This document shows, in pieces, positions 10,875-22,397 of a stretch of 32,234 nucleotides of DNA. The stretch lies in the NCBI GenBank assembly GCA_900404475.1, contig OUQQ01000171.1:1-32234 (forward strand). Reading direction: 5' to 3'. How positions within the stretch are numbered: the first letter of the stretch is position 1; every line of letters begins with the position of its first letter. The translations under genes and the position numbers were made by a program. Source of the DNA: Spongospora subterranea (lineage: Eukaryota > Endomyxa > Phytomyxea > Plasmodiophorida > Plasmodiophoridae). A model generated the notes under the pieces. The model searched no databases. It was not told the origin of the DNA and worked only from the letters and a program-made list of their open reading frames with translations.

Positions 10875-12000
10875 TTATTGATCTGAGACGTCATCGTCCG
10901 TTGTGCCAATAATATAGGCTGCTGAAGACGACGTTGTAGAATGTATTCGCTCTCGAAAATAAAAGTTGGGCGTATCTTCACTTACATCTGTGGTGTCATC
11001 GTCGCTCTCGTCGTAGTTGTAGATGGCTGGATCTTCCTGGTCAAACGGCAACGATGACTGATAGTGATAATGGGATCTCCTGATATCCGCCCTAAATAGA
11101 AGCAAGGAATCGATGGTTTCTAAGGAACGAGTAAGCGGTTGCAATGTCATTGAAGCTGATGGTCCATGGATAGGCGCTCGGCAGTTAGGGCATGACCTTG
11201 ACCCATATGGCTTGGACAACCACTACGTGTCGGAAGACATTGTGGAAGGTTAAGGAAGATAACTGGATAATACGTTGACATACCTGATTTAGACAATCTC
11301 TATGGAATACATGTTGGCAAGTTAATACCTGGCATAAATGGTGTTAGAGTCAGTTACTGCAATGTTACAACAGGGCGGCGTATCGTCGTAAACAGTGCAG
11401 TTTGTGTCGTGCACGAGCAGTGCTATTGGTAGATTAGTCCGAAGTGTCACAACATTCTCATCTAGCATCAAAACATCCGTATGCAAATCTGGGCCAGAGC
11501 TGTAACGTTGCATCGATGTTTCCGCATAAAACAAGCATTGGTGGTCTTGCTGTTTTGAAGTGCAAGTACCATAAACGATTGCAAGTGACATAAAGGAGTG
11601 CAAGTGACGTAAATGAGGGCAAGTGCAATAAAAGAGTGCAAGTGACGTAAATGCATGGAGCGTGTGCGAGTTTGTAGTTATTAATCGCATTTCTTACCCG
11701 ACCGACTTCACTGCAGGTGTTCATGACTTGCTCAATACATATTGAGCATATCAGTTTATCCTGTGAGTGGTCATTGATGACAATGGGTGCTGATGATGTG
11801 GAGGGCGCAGTCGGGTGTCGAACTTGCAAAGCGTTCCGGCGTCGTTCGAATAAGAACCTTCGTGGTTCGGTAGTATATGATGAGGAAGCTGAATCAAGTG
11901 CATTTAACGGCACCTCATGTTCCACATCTTGTTCGGATTCGTAATTTTGTTGATACACACGTGGGAATGGAAGATTGTTCCTTCCTGTAGGTGATGTCAT
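10875..12000 (-). CDS. RING-H2 zinc-finger protein (probable E3 ubiquitin ligase)
   Basis: Three exons: 11698-12000, 11284-11328 and 10875-11222, giving 231 codons plus stop. The RING is assembled across both introns: ICSICIEQV at the end of exon 1, LTCQHVFHRDCLNQ in exon 2 and SRSCPNCRAPIHG at the start of exon 3. That is the C-x2-C ... C-x-H-x2-H-x2-C ... C-x2-C ligand order of RING-H2 ligases. The arginine/serine-rich N terminus and the acidic C terminus (DESDDDTTDVSED) look disordered. No membrane segment is seen. The first intron (11329-11697) is 369 nt, six to seven times the local norm, and holds a 19-bp minisatellite. The start is a minimum: the frame stays open upstream to about 12055, so another 5' exon is possible. 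Family members transfer ubiquitin; the substrate is unknown. Confidence 0.78.
11562..11656. repeat. 19-bp tandem repeat (5 units) inside the RING gene intron
   Basis: Units begin at 11562, 11581, 11600, 11619 and 11638, each starting GCAAGT and exactly 19 bp long. The best two contain TGACGTAA, a CREB/ATF-like half palindrome. The period is not a multiple of three, and the array lies between a good GTAAGA donor and a CCAG acceptor, so it is read here as intronic. Confidence 0.85.
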
Positions 12001-12441
12001 TGACAGTCCATTTAGTAATGGCCGTTGAGAGTAGCCCTCCTCACGCAAATCGAGAGCCTAGTCTGGAGTATTCCAGAACCACCTTCTATTGATTATTGAT
12101 TACCATTACCTAGGTTGTAGATGACATGGGTAAAACTTTCCTTCGAGATGTAGAATATAATCGTAAAACAGTCAATACGACCCGGGAATATATCAATCGA
12201 CTCCAATTCACTCTCAAACTCAGCTTATCCGCTTGATCTGTTGTTGACTGCTTTGCAATCATCACTTTTACTTCAACTTCCTTTAGTTGGCGCATTGAAA
12301 CTCACAACAATCGTGAAATTGTTTCGAGGATGCCAGTTTTGAAAGTACTCTAGGATTGATCTGCAATAGAGTTATTATGCATTGCAATGTCGACAGTAAA
12401 CCTGGTCACACGCTAGATACTGCCGCTTTCGAATCAGATTG
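12001..12441. promoter_or_regulatory. Divergent spacer between the RING and WD-repeat genes
   Basis: About 440 bp between the minimal start of the RING gene (-) and the start of the WD-repeat gene (+). It should contain both promoters. A minus-strand frame at 12110-12295 is open for 61 codons but cannot be spliced in phase to the RING exon and shows no motif. Confidence 0.45.
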
Positions 12442-15400
12442 ATGGGAGTATACAGAATACGGTTAACCCCTACGGTAGTCCATTATTGAAATGTGGGAGA
12501 ATGTTACAATTGATTGCATTTGAATATAGCGACGAAAATCACCCTCATTATCGCAAGGGCGTGATCGTCTTGGTAATCTGTTCGCCAAACTAGATATTGT
12601 ACAGCCTGCACAATCAACAAAGCTAGCTGGTTTTGTAAATCGACAAAAACAGAGGCGAAATACTCTGCTCAATAGTGACATCAATGCGGACACCACCCCA
12701 AGAACGCTACTTGATCAACGAATCACGTTTTTGAGATCAATAATTGTCCGAATTTTACTCTGCCTTGATCGTGTTGGGCTGGATAGAATCAAGTTGGAAT
12801 TCGAGAATCAGGCAACACATGAGCTCACGATTGTACAGGTATATAGTCAATGAGTCAAACTTTCAACAATATCGCTCTCAACATTCCATCGTAGTTCGTT
12901 AGCTTTATAATTCGCATGATCGATGAATCAGGTGGCGATATATTCTCAGATTTACATGTGGATAAGATCAAGATAGCACAGGCATTGGCTGAGCTGTTTG
13001 ATTCAATGGATCTTAACGGTAATCGCACCATCACAACTTTTCCCCTAAATTGCATCGTCGCAAGCACCTTATCGTTTTCACCTCATCATAGGAAGTCATA
13101 CCATCGAGTTCTCTGAATTTTTGGAGACCTGTATCCATTGGGGCCTATCGTCGGGAGGTGGGATTGAATCCCGTCAAGTGCTGAACGATCCCATACCAAG
13201 CTTCTCGTTGGGACCATCATCTCGAATCGGCCAACGAGCCGCCAAGATGCAGCTATCTTATATAGAGACAATCGACCAGGTGCTGGTGTTTGAGCGAACC
13301 GGCAGAAGGATCATGCTGATGGTAATATAGAATCATCCGACATGGGTCGCTATGGATCAAGCAATCCGGTAATAGGATCCTGACCACCTTCGAGTCTGTC
13401 GTACCGTCTCTGTTCCAACCAGGAAGATTACAGCCATCGAATACATTCCTTGCGATTCCCGGGGAGTTGTTAAGAAGTTGATGGCTGTGGCAGCAGGCAG
13501 AAATATCACATTATGGGAAGGGTTGCTAACAGGAAGGTGCTCCACTATTCAAATTTGCCAGCTCACCAATCAGTTAAATCCCCTCCACAGATTTGCATGG
13601 CATCTTGAGATTGTCACAGTCGCCCCCATATCATCATTGAAATGGATCATGCACTGTAGTCTGCTGGTTGGAGCTGGTTCTAACGGGACCCTTTTCGCAT
13701 GGAATCTCGACGGGAGTTTGATACGCCAGATCACTGGACATTCCTGCAGTATTACTGTACTGTGTATTGTACCCGATTCTGATCAGGTTATACCGCCTTT
13801 CCAACACTTCCAATCCACTTTTGACCGCCTTGTTGAGGATTCAGATTCTCTCCGGCAGTACTGATCGAAGTGTTCGTCTACAGAGTTTGACTCGGCGTAG
13901 GATTCATGGGCGAACCTACACTGGCCACAACGGAGCTATCGTCTGTCTTGCTGTGAACAACGAATGCAATGAGTTCGTCAGCGGATCGAATATCGGTGAG
14001 ATATTCGTGTGGAGTCTGACGGATTCCCATATGCTTCATCAGTAAACCTGATCGCCATTCAGCTTATTGGCGAATGATCTGAGTCATAGCCCTTTTTTGT
14101 TAGAGTTTCAGGTCATTATCGGTCAATTGCCTTCATGGCATACGTTTTGGGATCAGCTGAGTTCATATCGGGCGATGAATCGGGTATCTTTTGTTCATTC
14201 GCAATTCGATTCATTATCTGGTTCCTGATCGACTTGAATAGGGAAATTTTTCGTTTGGGATACAAGATTGTCGTTCTCACACATCCAAACGATCGATATA
14301 GACCATATTGGGTGTAATTTTTTCGGGTCAACGATATGTCTAAAACGGGATACACGCCTGTTAATACCTTCAGATCTCGGTCAAACACCATCTCAATCAC
14401 GATATCGACAATATCAGAAATATTGTTCCTTGGCACAGATATCTTGAGTTGGGATCAGAAAACGCAGAGCAAACTGATGCGAAGGAAGCGTGAAGTGATC
14501 AATCAGGATGAATTCCTGATATTCGGAGCATATGTGGATCATGCATGCGTTTTCATAACCGCTACGTCGAAAACAGGTTGGATTTGTGCAAAGAACGGGA
14601 AAGAGATCACTATATGACAACACTATCATTGACAGTTCGGTTCTGGAATGCCCTGACGGGATGTCTGAAAGAGCAATACGATAATTTGATGGACGATTAT
14701 GAAATATCGACAATCTGTCTCGATACGACAGAGCGGAAGATGATCGTTGGTGATTGCACTGGTCGTATACATATATTCAATGCGATTTCTGGTATCGTCG
14801 CCATATCTTCAACAATTTTACATTTGATGTTGAAATTCTCCACTTGACACGCAGGTGGAATAATGAAGAAGCTCGATCGGCACCATGGAGAGATACTAGG
14901 TTTACAGTATGTGGTTTTGCCGAGGTAAGGCGCAGGCAACCATTACCCGCCTTGGCTTTAACGATCGTGAATCCGCAGCAAAGAGCGATTGGTGATATCA
15001 CTGGGTCGAGATGGAAGGGTTAAAGTGCATGATGAGCATAATCTACGGCAATGCCCAATCCGATTAGATCAGGATTTGATCCGGATGGGTCTGTCGGATC
15101 CTCATTTATTGACAGCTACATCGGATCTGGCAATGGTAATTCCACATTCGAATGTCGCATACAAACAACACCGCCTTACTCGTTTTAATTAAATTGGCTT
15201 TTGTAAAAGATGGCAGTCGCTGATCCATCTGGTCGCATCCTGGTCTGGGATCTTCAACTGGGAAAGATTAACCACAACCTGAAAGGATATGGTACTAAAA
15301 GAAACCCCCATTCCAGAACAATTTAGTTGATTGCAGTGTTGATGGGCTGGCAAAGGTGGAGTTTCTTGTCTGGAGTTCATGAGCCCGTACTCCCTGTTGG

Positions 15401-16641
15401 CCATTGCCAACGGCACACGATCTGTCCATATTCTGGAGTTACGCCCAGGTGTATTGGCCGGGCGTTGCCTGGTCACAATCAGCAATGAGGATTGCGACGT
15501 AATCACCTGCAGATTTAGTCGCCGTGATCTGATCATATACACTGGGGATTCTGGAGGGCATGTCGCGGGATACAACGTTAGAGGAATCATGGACAGTAAT
15601 AATATTGGATTAATTCAAGAAAACAACAAACAGGATCGGTAACCAGTCTCGATATCGCTGCGTCTTGGTGGCGTTGACAACAGCGAAATTTGATTTAGGG
15701 CTCACGAACAGATGAAAGCTATGATGCGTCTGAAAACAATCAAGGACGTTATCAATCAGGCACGAGAGACAGCTATATATGGATTACCACGGCCGGTGGT
15801 TTATTGTGTTTTGCATTTGATCTTGGGGTTTCTGACCCAACCGTGAATGGTCGATAGGTTTGGTTCAAGGCATTAGATAAAGCTGTTGTTAGTCTGGGAA
15901 TCATATCGGATCCTGAATCACTATGCGTTCGATCATTTGGTCCGCATTTAACAGTGCTGTCAACTTCGGGGTCCTCCCTTGGAATTGTCGGTACCTTCGA
16001 TATATGTCGTCGTTCAATCCAGAAATTCCAGTGGCTGTTTCGGGTAGGATAACAACGATTAGATTTCAAGAATGACACAACGACTGGCTCAGGTCAATAC
16101 AGAGAAGAGGCTGCGGCAAGCCAATATCGTAGCCGATCAGGTATTACAATCATTGGCCGCCGACGATCAAAACAAAATCGAGTCCGACATCAAAGCCAGA
16201 TGCACAGCTCCAGCACCGCTAAATATGGGTATTGGTTCGTAGAACAAACTATTAATAGGTATTGATTGCCGTTCAGAGAGAACGGACTGTCGGAGAGGCA
16301 ACAGAAATATCGAGAAACCAGTGTTCATAACGCAGAAATTCTCCAAGGCGTTCGAGTGTGATCCGGATCCAATAATTCCATCATCTGAGGAAAGGAGCGC
16401 CAGGAGACGGGCTAAGAAGGGTTCGGGTAAATCCCAGAAGATGTTTGTTCAGAGTCTGGGAGACACATCTACTGAAGAACCAGTACCGATGCGATCGAAC
16501 TCACCATCGGCAGTGAAGTATCCTCTGTCCATATCTCGCACGATATCTTGTAGTTCACTTCGGAAAAATCCCTTATCCTCTGTTAACCCGACGAAGTTCC
16601 TATCGAAATCATCCAGTAGCAACATGATAAGGAATATCTAA
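12442..16641 (+). CDS. EF-hand plus WD-repeat protein (WDR49/EFCAB8/WDY-like), probable flagellar protein
   Basis: Nineteen exons join to 1044 codons plus stop: 12442-12474, 12530-12838, 12895-13018, 13092-13321, 13376-13536, 13591-13786, 13845-14041, 14104-14183, 14242-14311, 14374-14576, 14636-14791, 14855-14924, 14979-15135, 15210-15291, 15356-15638, 15699-15795, 15858-16043, 16093-16228 and 16277-16641. An EF-hand loop (DLNGSHTIEFSE, about 153-164) precedes a long run of WD-like blades: RNITLWEG, GTLFAWNLDG, SGDESGKFFVWD, TVRFWNALTG, GRIHIFNAISG, GRDGRVKVHD, DPSGRILVWDL and GTRSVHILEL. A basic serine-rich tail of about 140 residues follows. EF-hand followed by WD repeats is the layout of WDR49/EFCAB8-type proteins, usually found in ciliated eukaryotes. 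The 54-nt intron 13537-13590 is stop-free and in frame. The exact number of blades and the true 5' end are uncertain. Confidence 0.8.
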
Positions 16642-16756
16642 TGGTATCTTGCGAGATATTCCGGTCTGCTATACAAACTTTTTGACTCCAGGGCACAAAT
16701 CATAATGTATTTCTTATCTATCGCGTAAAGTGCACAAATCCAAAACTCTCTAGGGC

Positions 16757-17365
16757 TTATTCGGAACCTTTACCCTTCAATACATCTCCCACCTTATGCA
16801 CTACATTTCCTGCAGCGCCGGAGGCTTTTTCAAACAAGGAGGGCTCTTCATTGACCGCCCCAACCTTCTCCCCGATACTGGGCTCACGAATGCTCTCCTC
16901 ACCCGACTTCATCGTGCCGCTTAATTTCCCTTTGGCCTGATCCAGAAGGCTCGGCTGGCCTTGAACTCTTGATTGGCCTTCGCGAACGGATTCCTGAATT
17001 CTTCCGGAAGCATGCTCACCCTCTCCTCGAAGCTTCGACATTCCCTCCTGGAACGAACCCTTGATCTTTTCGGTTATTGAAGGCTCTTCTCCGGGGAGCT
17101 TGGACTCTCCTTCATGCAATTTCTGCTTCGCAGACGACGAGACGTCCTCGCTTGTTCCTCGAATCTTGTCCATCCCTTCCTGAAAGGTGCTTTTCGCTTT
17201 CTCCGTTAAGCTTGGCTCCTCTCCTTTGATCTTCGCCTCACCAGCATGATAGGTGTCCTTGGCTTTATCAGTGAGGCTCTCCCCCTCTAACTTCTGACGG
17301 CCGGCATGCAAAGTTTCAGCCGCCTTCTGCTTGGCACCAGCAAGGTATCCTTGTTCGCCCGACAT
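16757..17365 (-). CDS. LEA-like / stress-type hydrophilic repeat protein
   Basis: Uninterrupted frame of 202 codons with an ATG start. The sequence is almost wholly hydrophilic and built on imperfect repeats of about 25-30 residues with the core EGESLTDKAKDTYHAGEAK, then EEPSLTEKAKSTFQEGMDK and EEPSITEKIKGSFQEGMSK. Alanine, lysine, glutamate and glycine dominate, with no cysteine or tryptophan. That is the profile of LEA group 3/4 and fungal Hsp9/Hsp12-type proteins, which are unfolded in water and become helical on drying or at membranes. No signal peptide is seen. Unlike its neighbours it has no intron, as is common for rapidly induced stress genes. It converges with the WD-repeat gene across 115 bp. 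The homologous family is inferred from composition, so the label is descriptive. Confidence 0.72.
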   Translation of the reverse strand: MSGEQGYLAGAKQKAAETLHAGRQKLEGESLTDKAKDTYHAGEAKIKGEEPSLTEKAKSTFQEGMDKIRGTSEDVSSSAKQKLHEGESKLPGEEPSITEKIKGSFQEGMSKLRGEGEHASGRIQESVREGQSRVQGQPSLLDQAKGKLSGTMKSGEESIREPSIGEKVGAVNEEPSLFEKASGAAGNVVHKVGDVLKGKGSE

Positions 17366-18653
17366 TATCGATAATGAAATGACCGAATTACGTACGACGG
17401 TTCACTGTAAGTCCATCTGGGCCAATGGCGACAATATTCATCCGTTGACACTGAGAAGCGGAGGGGATTACCGACCAGTCATTTGCGTTACTGCCCGATC
17501 ATGTTTAAGTTGGCGTTACGCCACGGAATGTTCTCAGGGAGTTACGGTTCAACAAGGAACGTCGCCACATTCGATACGTTCTGCCTTAAACTGAATGGAA
17601 AACGCCAGTTTCTGCTGAAAACATTTACAGTTTAAGCAATGTTATAGCAGGGCGAAAGCTGCTGTAAGGCCTTTGCATGGCCGGTTAAAGGTTTCGCCCG
17701 AGAAAAACCTGCATCGACCACCAGTTCAGGCAACATATCGTAGTTGACATTATGTCGTGGAACCACCAGGACAACACGAAATACTTGTTGGCAATCGTTG
17801 AAAATCCGTGATTATGTAATACAGGCCTTTTTGTTCCATGATCGTGTGTGCAGCAGTCGAATATTGTTGGAAAGGAAAGCCCATCATATTGGTGCCTTAA
17901 CAACAAGGCGTATGCTGGATTGAACTCCGGTAATATATCAACTATTTTGTGCATATATATCTTCAGTCGCATTTTAACCTTATGAGTACTTGAATGATAT
18001 TGTTGTATTTGGCCAAACAATATTCTACCTCAGTTCCGCTTTCTCTAGTCGCTTTGGTTCGTAAATGCGTACTATACCTACCTAGCATTTGAATGAATAA
18101 ACCAATTGACATCATTAGCATCAGCATCATCATCTCATTGCTTACCTTACAAATATTCTGATATATTTGCTACATCATATATTTTGCATGAGCTATTTCA
18201 AGATTTTAGTTTGTCAATAAAAGTACACGAGCCGTACCACATGTAGTATAAATATATGATTTGGAACAATGGCGATTACATAACAGGCCCAAACACGAGA
18301 AAAGCGATACAATTAAATCGTTAATTTCCCTGTATTTTATCGAATATATAAACCGGCAAGGTAAATCTCTCTCTTTGTGGTCAACCCTAGGAATCCATTT
18401 CCAACTTCGAATCTTGATGCCTGCTTTTTTCCTTCCTTAATCACAGTGGTTGAATCTCAAAGTAGTAAACTTACAATCGTGGATGGTGATTAAAATCCCG
18501 CCACGACGATCGGTAGTATGATGACTCGTCAATCAATCTGCCGATCAATCAATGTGGATCAAAGTCCACGTTGACCTGTCATTCATATTTAACAGTACGG
18601 GCACCATCACCTGGATCCCCATTAATCAATATCGTAAGCGGTTCTAATCAAGG
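17366..18653. other. Intergenic, no gene recognised
   Basis: The left third should hold the LEA-like gene promoter. A minus-strand 111-codon frame at 17685-18020 has no recognisable domain. From about 18060 to 18600 the sequence is AT-rich, with runs such as the CATCATCAT stretch near 18120, and presumably includes the promoter of the gene starting at 18654. Confidence 0.45.
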
Positions 18654-19815
18654 ATGCAATGGCCAGGCATCTCATCCTCCGTTATCACAAACATGATTGC
18701 TGGGCGTCGCCAGGATCGGACCACGGCAAGCGCGGCGTCAACATCTAATGATGGCGCTATCGGTATCTCGGGCCATACGATTGAGGGTGGAGATCATATG
18801 GCAATAACAACCGATTCCATTCTGGGAACTCTGTCAACGAAGGGGATGTCACTGGATCAGGATTCTGGCGTCAACGATAGCTTCGGTCATAGCAGCGTTA
18901 GGATGTACAACAATGATTGCATCCTAGGGGTGCTGTCAACGCAGGATACGGATGGGGTGCTGTCAACGCAGGATACGGATGGGGTGCTGTCAACGCAGGA
19001 TGCGGATGCAGACCTGATCGACATTGCAATTGATGCCCCAGATTTCGATCGGAACGACACACCTCTTGGTCGGAACAACGACGATCACGACAAACAGCAT
19101 TCAGATCGTGTCCCAACATCGCCAAAACAGCACGATATCGAAACGCGGGACAGTGCGGATCGTCAGGATGATGCTCAAAACATCAGGATAGAGAAACGCG
19201 AGAACGCCTTCGTGTCTGTATCCGGTCAAGTTGACAGTGCCAACCAATTACCGCCGATAGTTCCCGCTGATGAGAATCATCATGCCGACATATTGATGGA
19301 TGCGATTCCGTTGCCACCATATCCTACAGAGTGGCCATGGAAATCTTTAATTCGGCCAACAATGCGGAAGCGAGTGTATTCCGATACCGTCGTGGTTGCG
19401 ATGAACGACGAGCCCGATCGTCATCACCCAAGAACCCGAGCGGTATCCGCTGACGGCGTTCGATACAATCCAGAGGCGGTCATGGTGAACACCAAAGGAG
19501 TCGAGGGACAGGACCAGAATACGGCGACAGCGTCCAAACCTGTGGCTTCCGAACGCGGTAGTATTGCATTGGAAAAGGAGGGAGCCCACGTAGATAAGGG
19601 CGACAATCATCCCAATGGTATATATTCGTGTATTTATATCGTGAAGCAGTATTGGGAAAAAGCCAGGCGTTGCATCTACCGGGATAACCTCCCGAAATAA
19701 CCCAGTAATATTTTTAGCGGGACGTGATGGTGGACCGGTATCTGTAACGCCAACACCTTGTCGTCGCAATATGTATCGTGGACTTGTATCTGTAATAAAC
19801 CACTGCACAGTCTAA
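18654..19815 (+). CDS. Low-complexity protein with 9-residue tandem repeats, function unknown
   Basis: Two exons, 18654-19617 and 19667-19815, give 370 codons plus stop. The 49-nt intron has a GTATAT donor and a CCAG acceptor, and splicing it extends the protein beyond the unspliced stop at 19700. The protein is acidic, rich in Asp, Ser, Thr and Gln, and likely disordered. Residues about 92-118 are three copies of GVLSTQDTD, with looser echoes (GTLSTKG) upstream. No signal peptide, membrane span or known domain was recognised. It lies 141 bp upstream of CFAP299 on the same strand. I do not recognise a family. The length of the open frame and the in-phase splice support it being real. Confidence 0.6.
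18927..19007 (+). repeat. 27-bp coding tandem repeat, three copies
   Basis: Units at 18927-18953, 18954-18980 and 18981-19007. The first two are identical and the third differs by one base. Each encodes GVLSTQDTD (GVLSTQDAD in the third). The near identity points to recent slippage or unequal exchange within the gene starting at 18654. Confidence 0.95.
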
Positions 19816-19956
19816 CGCCAGCCAATCTGGTCTGGTATATCAGTGCGCCAAATTTTGATGATGGCCAGAACCCATTCCGCAGCGATCATCTCCAAATCTA
19901 ACACCTGTGGGCGACGATCGACAACTGGTACAGGTCGTGTGTCATTAGTGGCAGTT

Positions 19957-20895
19957 ATGAATTCATTCACGACGTCTGGCGGCTCTACAGAGTTTCAATG
20001 CTACGAGGATTATTTAGACGATCAGATCACAGAGAAGGACATCCTCTATTTGCAGGTACGATTGCGGCAACTCGAGCACCGTCATCCGCACCGATGTGTG
20101 ATGGTGCAGGATATCACCCTGGCCAGGAGTCTGGTCGAGCTGGGATATCGGGGCCATGGCGACATGATGAAGCGCGCCGAGTTCCAGGCGCACCTGCAGC
20201 AGCTGGAGGAGATGAAGAGGCCCGTCCAGAAGGCGGGCAACCAGCTTCTCAGCAGTCACGACAAGGATCTGTCCAAGCATCCTCTGCTGAAAGCCCTGGC
20301 GGAACGCGAGGAGGACGTCCGCAACGGAAAGCTAACGGTAAACCGTTGGCGGTTTATGACCTGAATGCGCCTGCCCACAATCAAAATAGTCGATTATTTT
20401 CATTCGCGATTATAATAGCCGAGGGCAAGAGATCAGCGGATTCATTGACTATTCCGATCGGTTAAAACGTGAGAACTTTGCCCCGTATTTCGAACTGAAA
20501 AAGCGCCTTTTACCTCGCCCGTCGGATCTCAGCTTTTATAATTGGGACACACAGACTGCGATTTCGACACCGAATTCCAACTTTCAGGTGGAGATTTGCT
20601 AATCCGTTATACGATATCGGGTACTGAAACAGGGACCGCAGGTGATCGCCGATCAGTGTGATGGATTGATGTTCAAGAACAACCGCGATAGAAAGGTGAT
20701 CAATGTCGACCCAAAGGTGAACTGACGTGGCCAATGTTTTTTCGGTCGTTTGTTCATATGCGGCGCTTGGCAACTGACATTGATCGGGGGTTCACCCAGG
20801 GCTATACAGGGGATAACTCGTCGCGGATCGAGCTGAAAACCGACGAATATACGCAAGTTGTCATATACGATCATCTAACTAGGCGAAAGAGCTGA
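19957..20895 (+). CDS. CFAP299: Cilia- and flagella-associated protein 299
   Basis: Five exons: 19957-20055, 20110-20337, 20390-20587, 20642-20716 and 20800-20895, giving 231 codons plus stop, nearly the length of the animal protein. Family hallmarks appear across every junction: [94 protein letters not shown] and [16 protein letters not shown]. The family is confined to organisms that build motile cilia or flagella, and its molecular role is poorly defined. The first intron (54 nt) contains no stop and keeps the frame. The start chosen is the ATG just before the conserved region. It ends 47 bp from the convergent KCTD gene. Confidence 0.93.
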
Positions 20896-20942
20896 GAGAA
20901 AGCCATCGAGACCGACTACCATCGTCGGTCCTGAAATAAAAA

Positions 20943-21661
20943 TCAATCGCCGTCTGCGACAACACATGTTGAACAACTTAGTCGTATATTAGAAATCGAA
21001 ATCGTCAAATTGAATGGTTTGTTGGCGGTGAAATCCGGCGGCGATCCGATGCGAAATTTCCGGTTCTTCCGAATATGTTTTTGAAAATTCCACTGGTTTA
21101 CTGATCCTGTGCCGACGCAGTAAATACGTAATTTGTCAAATTTCGTGATTGCAATCAGCCTGTACCTCTTCTCGTGTTTTCTCATCAGTTTATTCAATGA
21201 AGAAATCATTGGGGTGATGTTGAAGTATTTGGCGTCTTCAAGTAGCGATCGATATAAATACATATACTTGGGCCCCTCAGGGACCTGAAATGATTTTCGT
21301 CAACGGTCATTCGCGAGGTTCTGTGGACACATATTCGGGAGACGATCGCTTACAAAAAGGGTTCTTGTTCGTAGATATTGGAGAACTACCCGGAACAATC
21401 GGGGATCTCGGTCAACGAAAAGCACATCTTCTTCGAGAAATCGGCCCGAGAGCTGATGAGCAAAATACGTGTCTGTGGCCATTGCCTTAGGTATCGCTTT
21501 GTGATTTTGTCGAATTTACCAGGAATATCTGTCAACGTGCCAAGACAGGCGCTGAACCGTTGACCACCAACATCCAATTGGACGACCTGATTGCGGTCAA
21601 CGGCTATGCTCTCCGACCTCCATCGTGGCTGATTCCGGAAATCCTCCAGGGACATGGACAT
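20943..21661 (-). CDS. BTB/POZ (KCTD-type, potassium-channel tetramerisation) domain protein
   Basis: Three exons on the minus strand, 21520-21661, 21354-21472 and 20943-21284, give 200 codons plus stop. The T1/BTB domain spans about residues 24-110: VVQLDVGGQRFSACLGTLT in exon 1, then YFAHQLSGRF, DVLFVDRDPRLFRVVLQYLR and, after the second intron, a PEGPKYMYLYRSLLEDAKYF block. This is the KCTD pattern, where VGG..F..S..TLT and IDRDP.LF..VL.YLR define the fold. Such proteins form oligomers and many are adaptors for cullin-3 ligases; channel subunits are excluded because no membrane segments follow. The basic C-terminal 80 residues are not recognised. The short acceptor-side extension of exon 2 was chosen because it keeps the PDTYF sequence typical of the family. 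Confidence 0.82.
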
Positions 21662-21674
21662 TGAGGCGGGGGGC

Positions 21675-21690
21675 GAGAGAGAGAGAGAGG
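21675..21690. repeat. GA microsatellite
   Basis: About eight GA dinucleotides lie just upstream of the KCTD start, probably within its 5' leader or promoter. Confidence 0.9.
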
Positions 21691-21870
21691 ATTATCGATC
21701 CTGGTCGCGAAAATACACAGGATCCTGCAGCTGATGGGGCCAGTACCGAGATGTTGTTTTTGTGAAGCCAAGCGCGAGATCTGGCGGGCGCGACGATCCA
21801 GAACAACGAATGGTCCTGATGATGGATTGCGATCAGGGGCGATCGGTTATAGCAGACAGTCACTTGGGCC

Positions 21871-22397
21871 TTATTCGGGACACAGATAGACCCGCAGGAT
21901 CATGACCAGATCTCGCACCGATCGCCACACCGCAATGCAGGCCTCGGAAACCTGATTGGCCGGGAGCAGGAGGGCGCTCAGGGTTCGGCAGCACTGGCCG
22001 AACGCGGTCTCGCCATTGTTCACTGGTGTTTGTCGAAACTTTGACAACAACATGGTTTTCTCTGCTGATCTCGCCATTAGGGCAACGATCGCCAGAGACC
22101 TCGGTGGGTTTATCGAACCAGGCCGCCGCGCTGTTCCATTGTTTTTGTCTGGAGAAGTTGGGCAACGCGTTCGTGGAGGATGGAGAACTCGATGGGGATC
22201 CGTGTTTCTTTGCGACACACTAGTGGAATAGGGTCAATTGGACTCTCACGAACAATGACGGTTTCTGTAGCAGATTCGCCATGATGTATCGGCCGAGTCG
22301 TGCATCGGCTTTTGGCAACTGACCCGCTGCTCGATCCGATGCGGGAAAACATCAAAGAATTTGTTTTGGCAAAGAATTGGTCACATTCGGTGTCCAT
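21871..22397 (-). CDS. Hypothetical protein, two-exon model
   Basis: Exons 22119-22397 and 21871-22059 join in phase over a 59-nt intron containing a CCTAATG branch-like motif, giving 155 codons plus stop. The 3' exon has strong use of C or G in third positions (FGQCCRTLSALLLPANQ, then SVRDLVMILRVYLCPE), which supports coding in this frame. The 5' exon includes IPIEFSILHERVAQLLQ. No family was recognised. The 5' exon overlaps one arm of a diverged inverted duplication, so part of it may be fortuitous. Confidence 0.3.

Noticed and set aside
11322..11690. Minus-strand frame as an extra RING-gene exon
   Set aside because: It coincides with the span between a strong donor and acceptor, includes the 19-bp array, and including it would separate RING ligands by more than 130 residues.
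15292..15336. Earlier acceptor (TTGCAG, ending near 15336) for the WD-gene intron
   Set aside because: It leads to a stop or the wrong frame; the CAAAG acceptor at 15355 restores the GVSCLEFMSPYSLL blade.
19347..19808. Minus-strand 153-codon frame
   Set aside because: Shadow of the plus-strand repeat protein, whose two exons splice in phase; no motif on the minus strand.
20943..21661. Voltage-gated potassium channel
   Set aside because: Only the T1/BTB domain is present; no membrane segments or pore motif follow.
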